Source of the DNA: Blumeriella jaapii
Lineage: Eukaryota > Ascomycota > Leotiomycetes > Helotiales > Drepanopezizaceae
Reading direction: 5' to 3'
Assembly (NCBI GenBank): GCA_009599575.1
Contig: VWND01000015.1
Span: forward strand, 124,001 to 188,000
Length of the DNA stretch: 64,000 nucleotides
A model generated the notes under the pieces. It was not told the origin of the DNA and searched no databases. It worked only from the letters and a program-made list of their open reading frames with translations. The translations under genes were made by a program, and so were the position numbers. This document shows, one piece after another, positions 38,528 to 49,226 of this stretch (the stretch's first letter is position 1; every line of letters starts with the position of its first letter).

Positions 38528-38709
38528 CCGTGCCTGCCCCGCCGTCCCGAGCGGCTTCGCGAGCCTCGGACTAAATACCGCATTTTCCCTTTCCACATTT
38601 CTCTCTCCACCGCCCGCGCAAAACTCCCGTTCCCATCTTCGCGTCTCCCTTCCTCTCTTCATCCCGTCTCCGTATTCTTCATTCCATCCACCCCCTCTCA
38701 TCCTCCACC

Positions 38710-39629
38710 ATGCCTCCTAAGACCGCCACCGCAGCACCCAAGGCGAAGGCCTCCGAGCCGGGTTCCAGCTACCAAGGTAGGTCAGCAGCAAGCTTGAATG
38801 TTCGATGTCGGGCGTGGAAAACAATACTGACGCGTTTACATAGACATGATCATCCACGCCATTACCACCCTCAAGGATCGCAAGGGTTCGAGGTAAGCAA
38901 AGCCCCCCCTCCATCCTCCACGGCGCAAGCTCGAGTCGCGCATCCGCACACAACGCGTCCTTTCTTGACCCATCCACCGCCATACTGACGTGTCTACAGC
39001 CGCATCGCCATCAAGAAGTTCGTCAAGAACAACAACAACATCAAGGCCGGCGATGCGATGTTCACGACGGCTTTCAACAAGGCCATTGCGACGGGGGTTG
39101 AGAAGAAGGTCTTCGAGCAACCAAAGGGTACGCGTAGCGCAATCGGCTCTCGCTGCGACGAGGTCTAACATGGTGAACAGGCGCCTCTGGAACCGTCAAG
39201 CTCGCCCAAAAGGCACCCAAGGCCGCCTCGACCACCCCCAAGGCCGAGAAAAAGACGACCGAGAAGAAGCCGGCCGCTGCGAAGAAGGCCACAACCACCA
39301 AGAAGGCTGCCGCTCCCAAGGCCGCAAAGCCCAAGGCTTCCCCCAAGCCCAAGGCTCCTGCGAAGGTCAAGGTCGTCAAGGCCAAGGCTGCTGCTCAGCC
39401 CAAAGCCGCTGCTGCTCCCAAGGCTGTAAGTTGACGGTGCCCCCTCGCCCTCCCCCATCACGACGCGTCTAAGTAACAAACCTGCCAGGCCCCCGCCATC
39501 GTCGAGAAGCCAAGTGTCATCAACAAGACCAAGTCCGGCCGCGTAACCAAGACCACGACCTACACACCCAAGAAGGCGGCAGCGAAGAAGGCGGCGCCCA
39601 AGAAGAAGGCCACGCCGAAGAAGGCATAG
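38710..39629 (+). CDS. hhoA: Linker histone H1
   Basis: Exons 38710-38776, 38844-38892, 39000-39127, 39181-39425 and 39489-39629 give 209 residues. A short basic N-terminus precedes the globular winged-helix domain (SSYQDMIIHAITTLKDRKGSSRIAIKKFVKNN..., up to VKLA), and the tail is almost only Lys, Ala, Pro and Thr with KPKA/PKKA repeats. It binds linker DNA at the nucleosome dyad and compacts chromatin in the nucleus. Each splice joins the frame correctly and donor sites are GTAGGT, GTAAGC, GTACGC and GTAAGT. A TATA box and CCAAT box lie upstream. The symbol follows Aspergillus usage; the family is certain. Confidence 0.96.
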
Positions 39630-40679
39630 AATCCCTGTCGCGTCTTTTTCCCTTACCTAGCTTTGATTGTTCATAATGGCGTTGCGGGTGGGTCATATTG
39701 CGACGTGCAAACGGGAGGCTCTGACAACGCGCGATCTGTTTGCTGGTTGTTGTTTCTACGGGTCTCATATCTGTCTGGACTATGTGTGATAACGGATGAA
39801 CTAGCTCTCTGATAAGTTTTTTGTGCCACGGACGGTCCACGATGGGTAGTTTGGGAGGTTTGCTAGAGGAAGGAAAGGTCTCTGGGCTTGGGTTTTGCCT
39901 GGAAGGATTGTGTGGTTGGGGGGGAACGCGAACAGGTACTGGACTGGACTGTACTTATACCATCAATGACACCAAACATCAACCTGCGTTTACTGATTGT
40001 GCGCTGAGCGAGCGCGTTCGATCATTTCATGATGCGCATCACATTGCTTTGCTGGCGGCGGTGATCATTTCGTCGGTGATGCGATACGGTGTGATGCGAT
40101 GCAATGCGATGCGATGCGACCCGATGCGACACGATGCGACAAGCCAGGTGCTTGTGTGACGCGGAGGCGGACGCGTCGCTTATCGCCGTTTTTTTCGTCA
40201 TGTATTGTACAGTACTGTACTGTAAATCTCGCTTGAACCACTTACATAAGCACGGAACAAGTGGGGTGGTGCGGGTGCGGGGGGGGGGGGGTTTGCCAGG
40301 GACCCGATGTTGGCTGCGGGATCTGCCGTCCTGAGACGAAATGCCTCCCTATACTGTACTGTACACACTGTACTGTACTATACAGTACTGTGTACTATAC
40401 ATTGGATGGGTGAGTGGGTGCGTACCGTACTGCACAGTATATACTGTATGTACTATGTACTGTATGTACAGTACTGTAGGTGGCTCTGGCACCTGTGGAA
40501 GAGGGGAGGAAGTCGCTGTTAGATAGAGTCTGTAGAAATACGGAATGTGATATCTTGTTTTTGTTGTGTTGTGTAGGATAGGATAGTATGTGTGTATGTG
40601 TATGTGTATGTATGTATGTACTACTGTACTATTGTACTGTATAGTATAGTATAGTGTTTATGTGGGCAGAAAGAGGGAA

Positions 40680-40965
40680 AATTAGGATAGAGGAGGAGAG
40701 GGAGAGTTGGGAGGGGGGGGGGGGGGAGAGGGGAGGGAAGTAAATAACTGGGGGTGGGTATGGGTATGTGTGGAAAGGGGAAGAGGAAGAGGAAAAAGGA
40801 AGAGGAAAAATAAATAAAAGGAGGAGGAGGAGGAGGAGAGGGGAGGTGAGAAGAGGGGGGAGGTGAGAAGAGGGAATGAGACAAGAAGAGAAGAGATAAG
40901 AAAATAAAGGGAAAAAAGAGGATGGAAATGGAGATGGAGATGGAAACGGAGATGATCTCCTATGC
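40680..40965. repeat. Purine-rich tract with long G run
   Basis: About 285 bases, almost all G and A, with a run of some 15 G at about 40714-40726. Ser/Pro/Leu-rich frames on the opposite strand are artefacts. Confidence 0.85.
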
Positions 40966-41921
40966 TATCTATGCGTTGTCTCGTCATGAAGTTTCTCTCG
41001 GCTCCGAGTCCCCAGCCGTGCCAGTCATGTGACATTTGCCGTTTTCCCCGACTCGAGGAGAGAGGTGGTGTGTTGGGTGTGTTTCGGTGTGCTTGGTTGT
41101 TCTAGACCCCCTGATCCGACGTCAGACGGGTGAGCCATACCACACACAGAAGATCGAGCGAGCGCGGTATGTTGGAGTCTCTTCTCCTTTGGAGAGAAAG
41201 GGGGCGTGTAACTTGATACGATAACTGGTTTTTGCCTTGGAACTTTACCTCGACGTACAGTACTGTGACTGGTGATTGTGCGGCGAGACGTATCTCACGC
41301 CAGGGTCATGTGACTGACGTCATGTGACTATCAGTAAGGCTTCGCATGGGCACGATTCCATCGCTACATACTTTCTATTTGGTACTGTACAGTACTGTTA
41401 TGCAAGTCAGCAATAATTTTGTTCCAGAGAGCCTTGTTATTGGCTTTGCGATACCTGTGAACGAGTAACTTCAATAAGCAGCGGCCCTTTCATACCAGCC
41501 AAGTGTCCAAATTCCACTATGCACCCGAGTGAAGACGTACAGTACAGTACTGTACATCTCGAACACACGACAGAAGCTACTGTACGTTCAGCAGAGGTTA
41601 GAAATCGAAGCCAGTACACAGGCCGTAGCCCTTGTAAGGGAGCCCGTGTACTGTAGCAGGCAGCCAATCATGGTATGTACAGTACAAGACAGTACACAGT
41701 AGAATGGACCCCGCGGGACATTCCGCAATCCCAGGAAGATAGCCGTCGGATTGCTATCCGTCAACAGCTCGAGGAGGTACTGTATGTACAGTTCACACAG
41801 TACTGTAACACCACACGTTTCGGACGGTCGGTCGGTCTTCCTGTACACAAAAGCTCGCCACAACGGTCGTCACGACCCCACAACTTCTAGCTTTCACTAC
41901 CTTTTGTCGCATCGAGGGTGA

Positions 41922-42124
41922 CCTCACAACATCCATGGAGAGCCATCCCGCCGTTAAGGGAAGGGCTCAAATAGCGGACGCGTGTCATACGTCTCTTTGT
42001 GTACAGTACAGTAACTGCTTTCTCGAGGCTTTCTGGTATGTTGAAATCACCAGCTTAGCACGTCGTCTCCAATGTCCTACGGGAGGCATGAGGTTGCGCC
42101 GTTTCATCGGGCCCTGCAGACGTC
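41922..42124 (-). repeat. Dispersed repeat, copy 4
   Basis: The reverse complement aligns with copy 3 from ACGTCTG to CTCTCCATGG. It carries a TACTGTACTGTAC insertion where copy 3 has ATACAAAAG, so the short palindrome has entered the repeat. It lies about 250 bases before tRNA-Arg. Confidence 0.8.
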
Positions 42125-42371
42125 AGATAGTATCATTATGATTATCACTATTTTCAAATATAACATGACGCATACATACATACCTACGTATAGTACAATA
42201 CATATGTACAGAATATGTATAGTACAGTAGGATAGTAGGCGAGGCGAGGGTGATCTGATTGGACCTTTCTTACCCCCACCCCACCAAGCCCCTCTTTCAA
42301 TGGATAAAATTCAAAGAGTACTTATAATTGTGCTGCGCCAATTTTGACATCAATCACCCCAGTTCGGGAAC

Positions 42372-42474
42372 GGCCTGCTGGCCCAATGGCAAGGCGCTTG
42401 ACTACGATGATTTGAGTGTGCGAACACGCAATCATGGCATCAAGAGATTGCAGGTTCGATCCCTGCGTAGGTCA
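42372..42474 (+). tRNA. tRNA-Arg (anticodon ACG) with 31-base intron
   Basis: Acceptor stem GGCCTGC/GTAGGTC (two G-T pairs) with discriminator A, D-arm GGCCCAATGGCAAGGC, anticodon stem CTTGA/TCAAG with loop CTACGAA and anticodon ACG at 42404-42406, and T-arm GCAGGTTCGATCCCTGC. The intron is at 42408-42438, one base after the anticodon. ACG is read as ICG after deamination and decodes CGU/CGC/CGA. Confidence 0.93.
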
Positions 42475-42480
42475 ATACCC

Positions 42481-42490
42481 TTTTTTTTTT
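42481..42490 (+). terminator. RNA polymerase III terminator of tRNA-Arg
   Basis: Ten T residues starting seven bases after the tRNA end. Confidence 0.85.
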
Positions 42491-42810
42491 ACAGTTCTTT
42501 TTGCTCTTCTCTCTCATAGATCCTTTTGCTCTTTTCTCTCCAAGTTTCGTTTTCTCTTTTCCCGTGAAAAGACCTCTCTCTATTTTCCCCCCTTCTCTTT
42601 CCCTTCTCTCCAAGCTCGACCAAATTTCCCCAACGCTTCCTTGGCCCAACACTCACTACATACACTACATACCTACTCGCTCGTCGTGTACGCAAGCAAG
42701 CGAGTCTGCGCGTAAAACGAAACGAAACGAGACAAGTGCGATAATGGCGATAAGCACAATTACAATAAACTTGACGTCTTCTGTCTGGGAGGGGCAGCTA
42801 CAGTGCAGTG

Positions 42811-43070
42811 GGGCATACATACATACATACATACATACAGCAAGAAAGCAAGAAAGCAGGCAGGCAGGCAGGCAGGCAGGCAGGTGTGAAAGGAATGATC
42901 ACGTGAGGCGAGACAATCATTTCCAGCCTTTGCTGTTGGTTGGCGTTGGCGTTGGCGTTGGCGTTGGGTCAGCCGGCGGGGGTGTTTTTTCCAGATGGCA
43001 CTGTACTGTATATACTGTATGTACTGTATGTACTGTATGTACTGTCCTCTATGTACTGTATGTACTGTAG
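42811..43070. repeat. Cluster of microsatellites (ATAC, CAGG, GTTGGC, TGTACTGTA)
   Basis: Four different short tandem repeats follow each other within 260 bases; the last is made of TGTACTGTA units, a regular array of the motif found singly elsewhere. Confidence 0.85.
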
Positions 43071-43234
43071 GTATGGAACGAATAGCACACGAGGCTTGGT
43101 TGGGGTGTTGGAAGGTGTCTCTCTTGGTGGAACATACTACAGCACAGCGCAGTACAGTACAGCACAGCACAGTACAGTACAGTAAATCATAACGATGCGG
43201 CGCTTCGATCACTCGCTGACTGACTGAATAACCA

Positions 43235-43269
43235 CCCCCCCCGGTCCTCCCCCCCCCCCCCCCCCCCCC
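43235..43269. repeat. Poly-C tract
   Basis: Nearly all C over about 35 bases, interrupted by GGTCCT. Its length is likely to be inaccurate in any assembly. Confidence 0.8.
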
Positions 43270-43826
43270 ATCCCCCTTCTAAAAACCGATCCGTCCGTCC
43301 TCGCTCTTGCCCTTGCCCTTTCTGCTCCCCGGGCATGAAACGTGGAACAAAGACGAGAGAAGCACGTGATGATGAGCGCGTGCCTGATACTTTTGTGTCT
43401 AGGTACCTACCTACCCATTTATGTATGTACTTACTTATAGATATACCCAACTACCTACCTGCCCATCTACTTACCTAGCCACTAAATCAAGCAAAACCAC
43501 AGCACAGCAGATGGCTAGAAGTCGAGTACGTAGAGCCGAGTCTCTAGGTAGGTATTCTATGATCACATCACAACCATCTGAAGCGCGCTCTAGACCCGCG
43601 GATTGATTGTGGTGGTGTACATATATGTTTGTATATGTACTGTAGGTCGTATAGATGTACCTAGTGAAGTGTGAAGCGAGTCGTGACACCAACAAGCCTT
43701 CGCAGACCAGCACGAACAAGGCCATCTAAATGCTGCCTGCTGGCTCACTCGCCAGCAAAGATCCCACGTTCAAGAGGACGAATGCAGATGCACCATCTGC
43801 GCATGGCAGCTACCTGCAGTCACAAT

Positions 43827-46800
43827 TCACATACACGTAAGCCAACAGTCTAGAGACAACCGTACACGCACCCAACGCAACAATGTTACGCAGCGCCTCC
43901 GCATCCAGCTGATACAGCTCCAAAACCTGCTCGCCCGTTTCGATCGGGCAGCGGCCATCCGGGAGCCGCTGGGCGTCGTCGCAGCTGAAGTGCAGGTCGC
44001 GCAGGGAGTACGGCGCGAGGTTGTGGAGGGCGTAGCGGAGCGCGACAGGTAGTTGACGCCCTGCAGGAAGCCGGGCTTGTTGATCGACATCACGCCCGAC
44101 ATGAACTGCGAGATGGAGAGGAAGACCGAGGTGAGGGAGAGGCGAAGCCGGTATGCGGGAGGAGGGTGTGGAATTGTGCGTCGCGCATTAGGTGGCGATT
44201 CGTGCCTTTGCGGAACCGGTCAAAGAAGAGGAGGGAGAGAAGAGCAGTGTATCATGATGCCGAGACTCTCGCCGCAGGAGACGATGCAGAAGAAATTGAA
44301 GAAGCAAACGAAGAACATCTGGCTCGTTCGTGGCAATCCTGCGCCGAGATCCACCAGAACGGCAAAGATCAGACTCGCCATGATCTCGAAGGGAACTTCG
44401 AGCGTGACTTACTGCGCGAGGAAAGCCTCGACGCCGTACGTGCCATCGTCGTTCTCCCTGTAAAAGACTTCCTTCTCGCCAAGGTACACAGCAACGTTCT
44501 GCAGCATGCCAACGAAAGTGAAAGCACAGAATTCGTGAATGAAACCGAGACGTGTCTGCACCGCTTCGTACTTGTTGCGAAGTGGTGCGAAGAAGAGCGT
44601 AATATTGGCGAGACCCGTGACGAGGGTTGTGCGGGCGATGAAGAGCGAAAGCTGGCGCCGAAAGTTGATGAAGGCACGTTGGACGAGGATCGGGTAGGCC
44701 GCGAAGAAGGTGGTAGATTTGCGAACCAACGCCCCCAGCTCTGCGAGGGTGAAGATGATACTCGGTTGGACAACGGGAGCAAAGTCTGCGGGATTGGTGG
44801 TGGTAGGGCTGGGATATCTAAGGGAGTCGAAGTGCGGAAGGAGGCCAGCCTCCTTGCCAGCATAAAATGATGACAGAGTCTGATGGAACGGATCCGTTGA
44901 AAGTCATCTCCCCATGTTGCTTGTACCGAGTCCCGACACCGTTCTGGAGACGCAATGCCATGGCGTTCAAGAGCGACGTTTTCCCGCTACCCGACGGGCC
45001 CATGATGATGTTGAGCATGCCGGCCTGGAGGGTGGTAGACACACGATCAAGAATAGTTGTGATGGGCAGCGTTCGTCCGATGATGTTCCTTCGGTCCAGG
45101 TCCAGGGCGAAGCTGTCGAGACGAATAGCCACAGTGCGGGCTTCATCTCACGTTCGTGCAATCATCTTTTTTCCTTTCCAGCTGAGAGATCGGTATCAGC
45201 CGTACGTGATTGAGCAATGCTCATCTCCACACGACGAAACCTGAACCCAACAAAGGCAATCAAGTAGTACATGATGGCGAAAGCCACGGTGGCGAGCACC
45301 GGCTTGACGACCCAGTTCTGGGGAAAGCCCAATGAGTCCATGACGAAAGCACCTGTGTGTGGTGCGCAGGCGGGATTCGATTCGCCTCTTGGAGAGGGGC
45401 AGCCATGGAACTGGCCAACGAAATCGGTAGCACACAGTGCACCGAAACTGTAAAATACGCATGCTGTCCATTATAGCCACTGAACGTAGACAGGAATGGC
45501 TTCGTTCTGTTGAAGCATCTGTATGACATGCTTTGAGCGGTGTACCGCAGATTGGCAACCAGAGACGCTGTTGCAAAATCCCGGGCGAGCGCGACACATG
45601 CGGCAGGAAAGGTGACGGCGATATACTGATTGACGAGAATGATAGAAAGAAGATCAGGAAAGTGCCTGCTTCGGCTCTGAATCCTGCCATCCAGTAGAAC
45701 GTGAGGCAATAGCAAATTGGTACTGGAAGATCTTCTGTTAGGAAACGTGCGAGACGGCGACTCAATAGAAATGGCACAACGTCAACCACATTTTCACTAT
45801 GCTCGCGATCGAAGAGCTGGACGTCGATAGTCATTCGATACGTCTCGAACATGAGAATGAGATATCCCTGCAGAGCAGCAGCGTTGTAAAGAGCGCCTTG
45901 CCGACTTCGAATGCCCGACTGATCTCTGCTCAAGCCAAAGAACACCCAGCCAGCCAGAAGGCCCATCCAAATCGCTTCGGACAGCGAGCCCAGCATTCCC
46001 AAGGGGTCCCGATACGTCGTCCGAAAAGTGCGTGAGGTAAGGACTCGAGTCTGGCGGAGGAATGGTGACCGGGCCTGGGAAGCATGTCCTGATGCCACCG
46101 GCTGCCCAGCACTGATCCCCTTCTCATCGAAAGCGGCGAATCGAGCTCGACTCTCGTCCAGCCAAGCTGCTTTGAGTCGCTCCACCCTTTCCGTCGAGGC
46201 CAACTCGAGCTCGGGAGACCGGGTGTCGACTGCAGCAGTGTCTATCAGGAATTCGGCCGGGTTGACGGGTGGCGGCAGCTCCATCCCGATCTTCTTGAAG
46301 CACGATATGCAGTCCTCGGCCCTGCCTGAAAACACACGGCTGCCTCTCGTCAGAATCACAAGTCCACCAAACAAGCCTCAGATTTCCGACCTGGGCTGCT
46401 GGATGGTGGTGATTACCGTCCTTCCCTTCCTCGCCGATGACTTCGGAGTCCGCACGAGTTGGAAAGCACTGGTAACATCCAGCCCTGTAGTAGGCTCGTC
46501 CAGGAATAAGACGCTCGGGTTACTGAGAAGCTGGACTCCGATGCTCGTCCTGCGCTTCTCGCCCCCAGAGCACCCGTTGTGTTGGTAGTTCCCAATCCGA
46601 GTAATTGCACATTCCTTCAATCCCAACTCCAATATGACCCCGTCCACCACCTTCTGCCTCTCCTCTGCTGTGGTAGACCGGGGAAGTCGCAGATCTGCGG
46701 AGTACTGTATTGCAGCGTCTCGCGGACGGTGAGCGAAGGCAGCAAAACGTCCTGTTGCATCACGTATGCACTCCTGATGCTCTTGACGCCTCGCAGGCCA

Positions 46801-47207
46801 TTGAAGATCGTGTGTCCCCCAAGGGCCAACCGGCTGCTATTCATACGCTCCGCCATCGTGTTTAACATGGTGGTCTTGCCACTGCCGCTGCCTCCAATGA
46901 TGGCCGTCACGGTGCCTGCTGGCATGGACGCCGATACCGAGTGCAGGATCTGCTTCGTCTGCGGAGGCTCGCTGCCATCACGCCTCCGCGTTCGCGGTAG
47001 ATACTGTGCTATCGAGAGGGTCGAGGGCGAGAGGTCCACGGCGACGGCCAGGTCTCGCACCTGTGTCTCGACCGGGTTGACATCGCGGAGGGAGAGACGA
47101 TTGCTGTGCGTCGTGGTCGTGGTCGTAGCATCGCGCGACAGGTCTCGCGGTCTTTCGTCTTTCTTTTCTTCGCTCGTCGGTGGCGGAGAGGCTCGGTGAC
47201 TTCCCAT
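43827..47207 (-). pseudogene. Decayed full-size ABCG (PDR/White-type) transporter
   Basis: Read on the minus strand from ATG 47207, the remnant follows NBD1 - TMD1 - NBD2 - TMD2. NBD1 keeps Walker A (GGSGSGKTT), CSGGEKRR and Walker B (VLFLDEPTTGLD). NBD2 keeps Walker A (GPSGSGKTS) and then, near 44868-44871, jumps from FNGSVPSDSVI to sequence that lies past Walker B (FDSLRYPSPTTTNPADFA), so its signature and Walker B are gone. Other lesions: a short insertion near 46702-46709 (TACAGTAC) shifting the frame after ETLQY; TGA at 46378-46380 after QPRSEI; a frameshift and TAA at 45471-45473 in TMD1; TAA at 44409-44411 after GVEAFLAQ; frame breaks near 44215. The C-terminus NIVALGACTVV..LLAYV is still readable. 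Such transporters export toxic lipophilic compounds; this copy cannot be functional. Mixed lesions exclude sequencing error as the sole cause. Confidence 0.88.
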
Positions 47208-47229
47208 CGGTGGAGTTGGCCTTATGATT

Positions 47230-47231
47230 TA

Positions 47232-47262
<31 letters not shown>

Positions 47263-47275
47263 ATTCGCATTCGCG
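47230..47275. repeat. (CGCGTC/CGCATT)n microsatellite
   Basis: Hexamer repeat immediately upstream of the ABC transporter remnant start codon, in what would be its promoter or leader. Confidence 0.8.
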
Positions 47276-49013
47276 CCGTCTTGCTCCAGCAGCCCAGCTT
47301 CGAGGTCACTCCCATGATGCCGTGCATCGTCGCATGTATGCCGCTCGACGCTCCATGATGAAGAGAAGGAGGTTCTGCCTCACCGATCCCTCCGTGTCGG
47401 TGAAGCACGATCAAGGGGGCGTTGGCCGACGGATGCTCGCTCCCCGTGCCATCCAGAGCGGCGGCATCACACACGTACTGTACCCGAGGAGAAAGCTGAC
47501 GATGGCAAAAGAGACGGCGTTTGCAGAGACAGAAACGAGAGGCAATACATCCTTACCTGCGCTTGTGCATCATCTCCGTTGACGCGGCCACGCGTGGCGC
47601 GGAGATGTCTGACGGGGTCGGCAGCATGCAGTGAGACAGTGTGTACAGTATGTTGTACTGTGTATGTACTGTGTATGTGTGAATGCAGAGGCGAGTCTGC
47701 AAGATAAGGCAAAGAAAGCCAAGCCCAGAAATCCTCCATTGCCATCTCTCGGTTCCAAATGCCCTTTTCTATGCCTTTTCTGTGCACTTTCCTATGCCCT
47801 TTCCTATGCCCCCCCGTACATGAATGCCCTGGAAACGTCTTCACCTCCAGTAAGGGTGTGTTGATGCCGCCGGTACAGAACGAAGCACATACAATACAGT
47901 ACAGTACTGTACTCTACTGTATCAAGGCGGATTTCCCCTTTCGCAGGCGTAGTACATAGGTACAGCACAGGGCAGCCAGCCAGACGGCGCCACGGTGAGG
48001 AGGAAGGAGATCTTCCCACGTCTACTCGACAGACAAGGATCATCTACAAGCATCCATATGTAGATGCCGGCAACACATCCGCCACGATCCATTCGTCCCC
48101 AGAGCACGAGTGTCTTGACTCTTATCTCTCCGAACTACCAGACGATCCTCGAGCCGCGAACATCCAAGACGCCGAATGCAAAACCGGCGGATCCGCAACC
48201 CGAATGACACCTTCGACGATCCGAGATCTCCGTAGGCACAGTACAGAACAGTACAGTACTGGCGACACGGATTAGGACATGGCACCTCTCCCGCCCCCAG
48301 ACGCATCGGCACGTCCGTGGCTGCTCTGCTGCTGCGTCTGTGGAGGAGTTGGCGAGCGAGGGAGCTAAGCGAGAAGAGGTCGGCAAGGAGGTAAACAAAC
48401 ACAGGCAAAAGTCGAGCGAAAACGAAAAAGTGAGGACAGAGCATTAATCGATGTGTGGGGTATATATCATAACTCAAATAGATGGATATGTATACATCCG
48501 AATACATGCATGCATGCATGCAAAAGCTGCTGTATGTCGCTTCCACGCGAGAAAGTGATAGATGAGCCAGTCCAACCCTCCCAGCCCATCCAAGCCAGGC
48601 CGGTTTTCGGCCTGGATCCCCTGTACATGCGTACCTATTCCCGTACCCGTTCGTTCGTCCGTGTGCACCAACCGGCCGACCCGTTTTACACCCCCCCACC
48701 CGCCCCCATAGTGACTGGCCTGCTCTCGCGCCCGTTATTGATGATCAAAGCAGCAGAAAAGATAAAACATGAAGATAAATACTAGAACGGTAGGTGCGTA
48801 AGATGAGGGTATACATGACTGAAGCGCGTGCGATGATGATGGAAAGTAGAGGCGACGGCGAGAGGACAGGGCGGAGTGAGAATGAGAAGGGTCGAGGTGC
48901 AGACTGCCCTGCTGTCTCTGGCGACTGGCATGGGCAAAAGGGATGGGAGTCTTGGTGGACGAGGCGTGAGGTCGTGTGCGTAAGAGGAGTCGTGGATCGC
49001 GTGGCAGGGAGAG

Positions 49014-49046
49014 AGTGAGTGAGTGAGTGAGTGAGTGAGTGAGTGA
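49014..49046. repeat. (GAGT)n microsatellite
   Basis: About eight perfect GAGT units about 180 bases beyond the 3' end of the Zn2Cys6 gene. Confidence 0.9.
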
Positions 49047-49226
49047 GAAGTGCGTGGTGGCAAGGTGTTGTTGGTGTTTCGTGAGACGTGTATTTCGTCT
49101 CGTTCGTACAGGTTGCGTGCTTCGTTCTTCGGTCGGCCGTTCCAGACGAAGTGGAGCTGAAGGTCTGTCTCCCTGCGTTCTCTAGAAAGAGAACTTCGCG
49201 TGTTGCTCATAAAAATATGGCGTCGT

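Larger units (their letters stand above)
36072..38709. other. Intergenic, right flank of cluster and H1 promoter
   Basis: 2.6 kb. It holds a dispersed repeat copy (36596-36785), dense GTAC/TACTG simple sequence (about 36990-37330), a long polypurine tract (37998-38240), a CACAGCACAA minisatellite (38336-38421) and the histone H1 promoter. No other gene recognised. Confidence 0.6.
39630..42371. other. Intergenic, densest TACTGTAC region
   Basis: 2.7 kb between histone H1 and tRNA-Arg with no recognisable gene. TACTGTAC/TACAGTAC palindromes are packed at about 40205, 40355-40490, 40620-40650, 41256, 41385, 41540, 41675 and 41780. A G/A-rich tract lies at 40680-40965 and a dispersed repeat copy at 41922-42124. 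Confidence 0.65.
42475..43826. other. Intergenic, microsatellite-rich
   Basis: 1.35 kb between tRNA-Arg and the end of the ABC transporter pseudogene. It contains (ATAC)n and (CAGG)n at 42811-42881, (GTTGGC)n at about 42937-42967, (TGTACTGTA)n at about 43003-43070, CAGTACAGCACAG units at 43139-43185 and a poly-C block at 43235-43269. No gene recognised. Confidence 0.65.
47208..49226. other. Intergenic, no recognisable gene
   Basis: 2 kb. It has (CGCGTC)n near 47230-47262, TACTGTGTATGTACTGTG near 47650, ACAGTACAGTACTGTAC near 47897, (CATG)n near 48505-48521 and (GAGT)n at 49014-49046. No coding motif recognised. Confidence 0.6.

Noticed and set aside
44166..44870. 234-codon plus-strand frame
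   Set aside because: Antisense to the ABC transporter remnant; acidic and without motifs.
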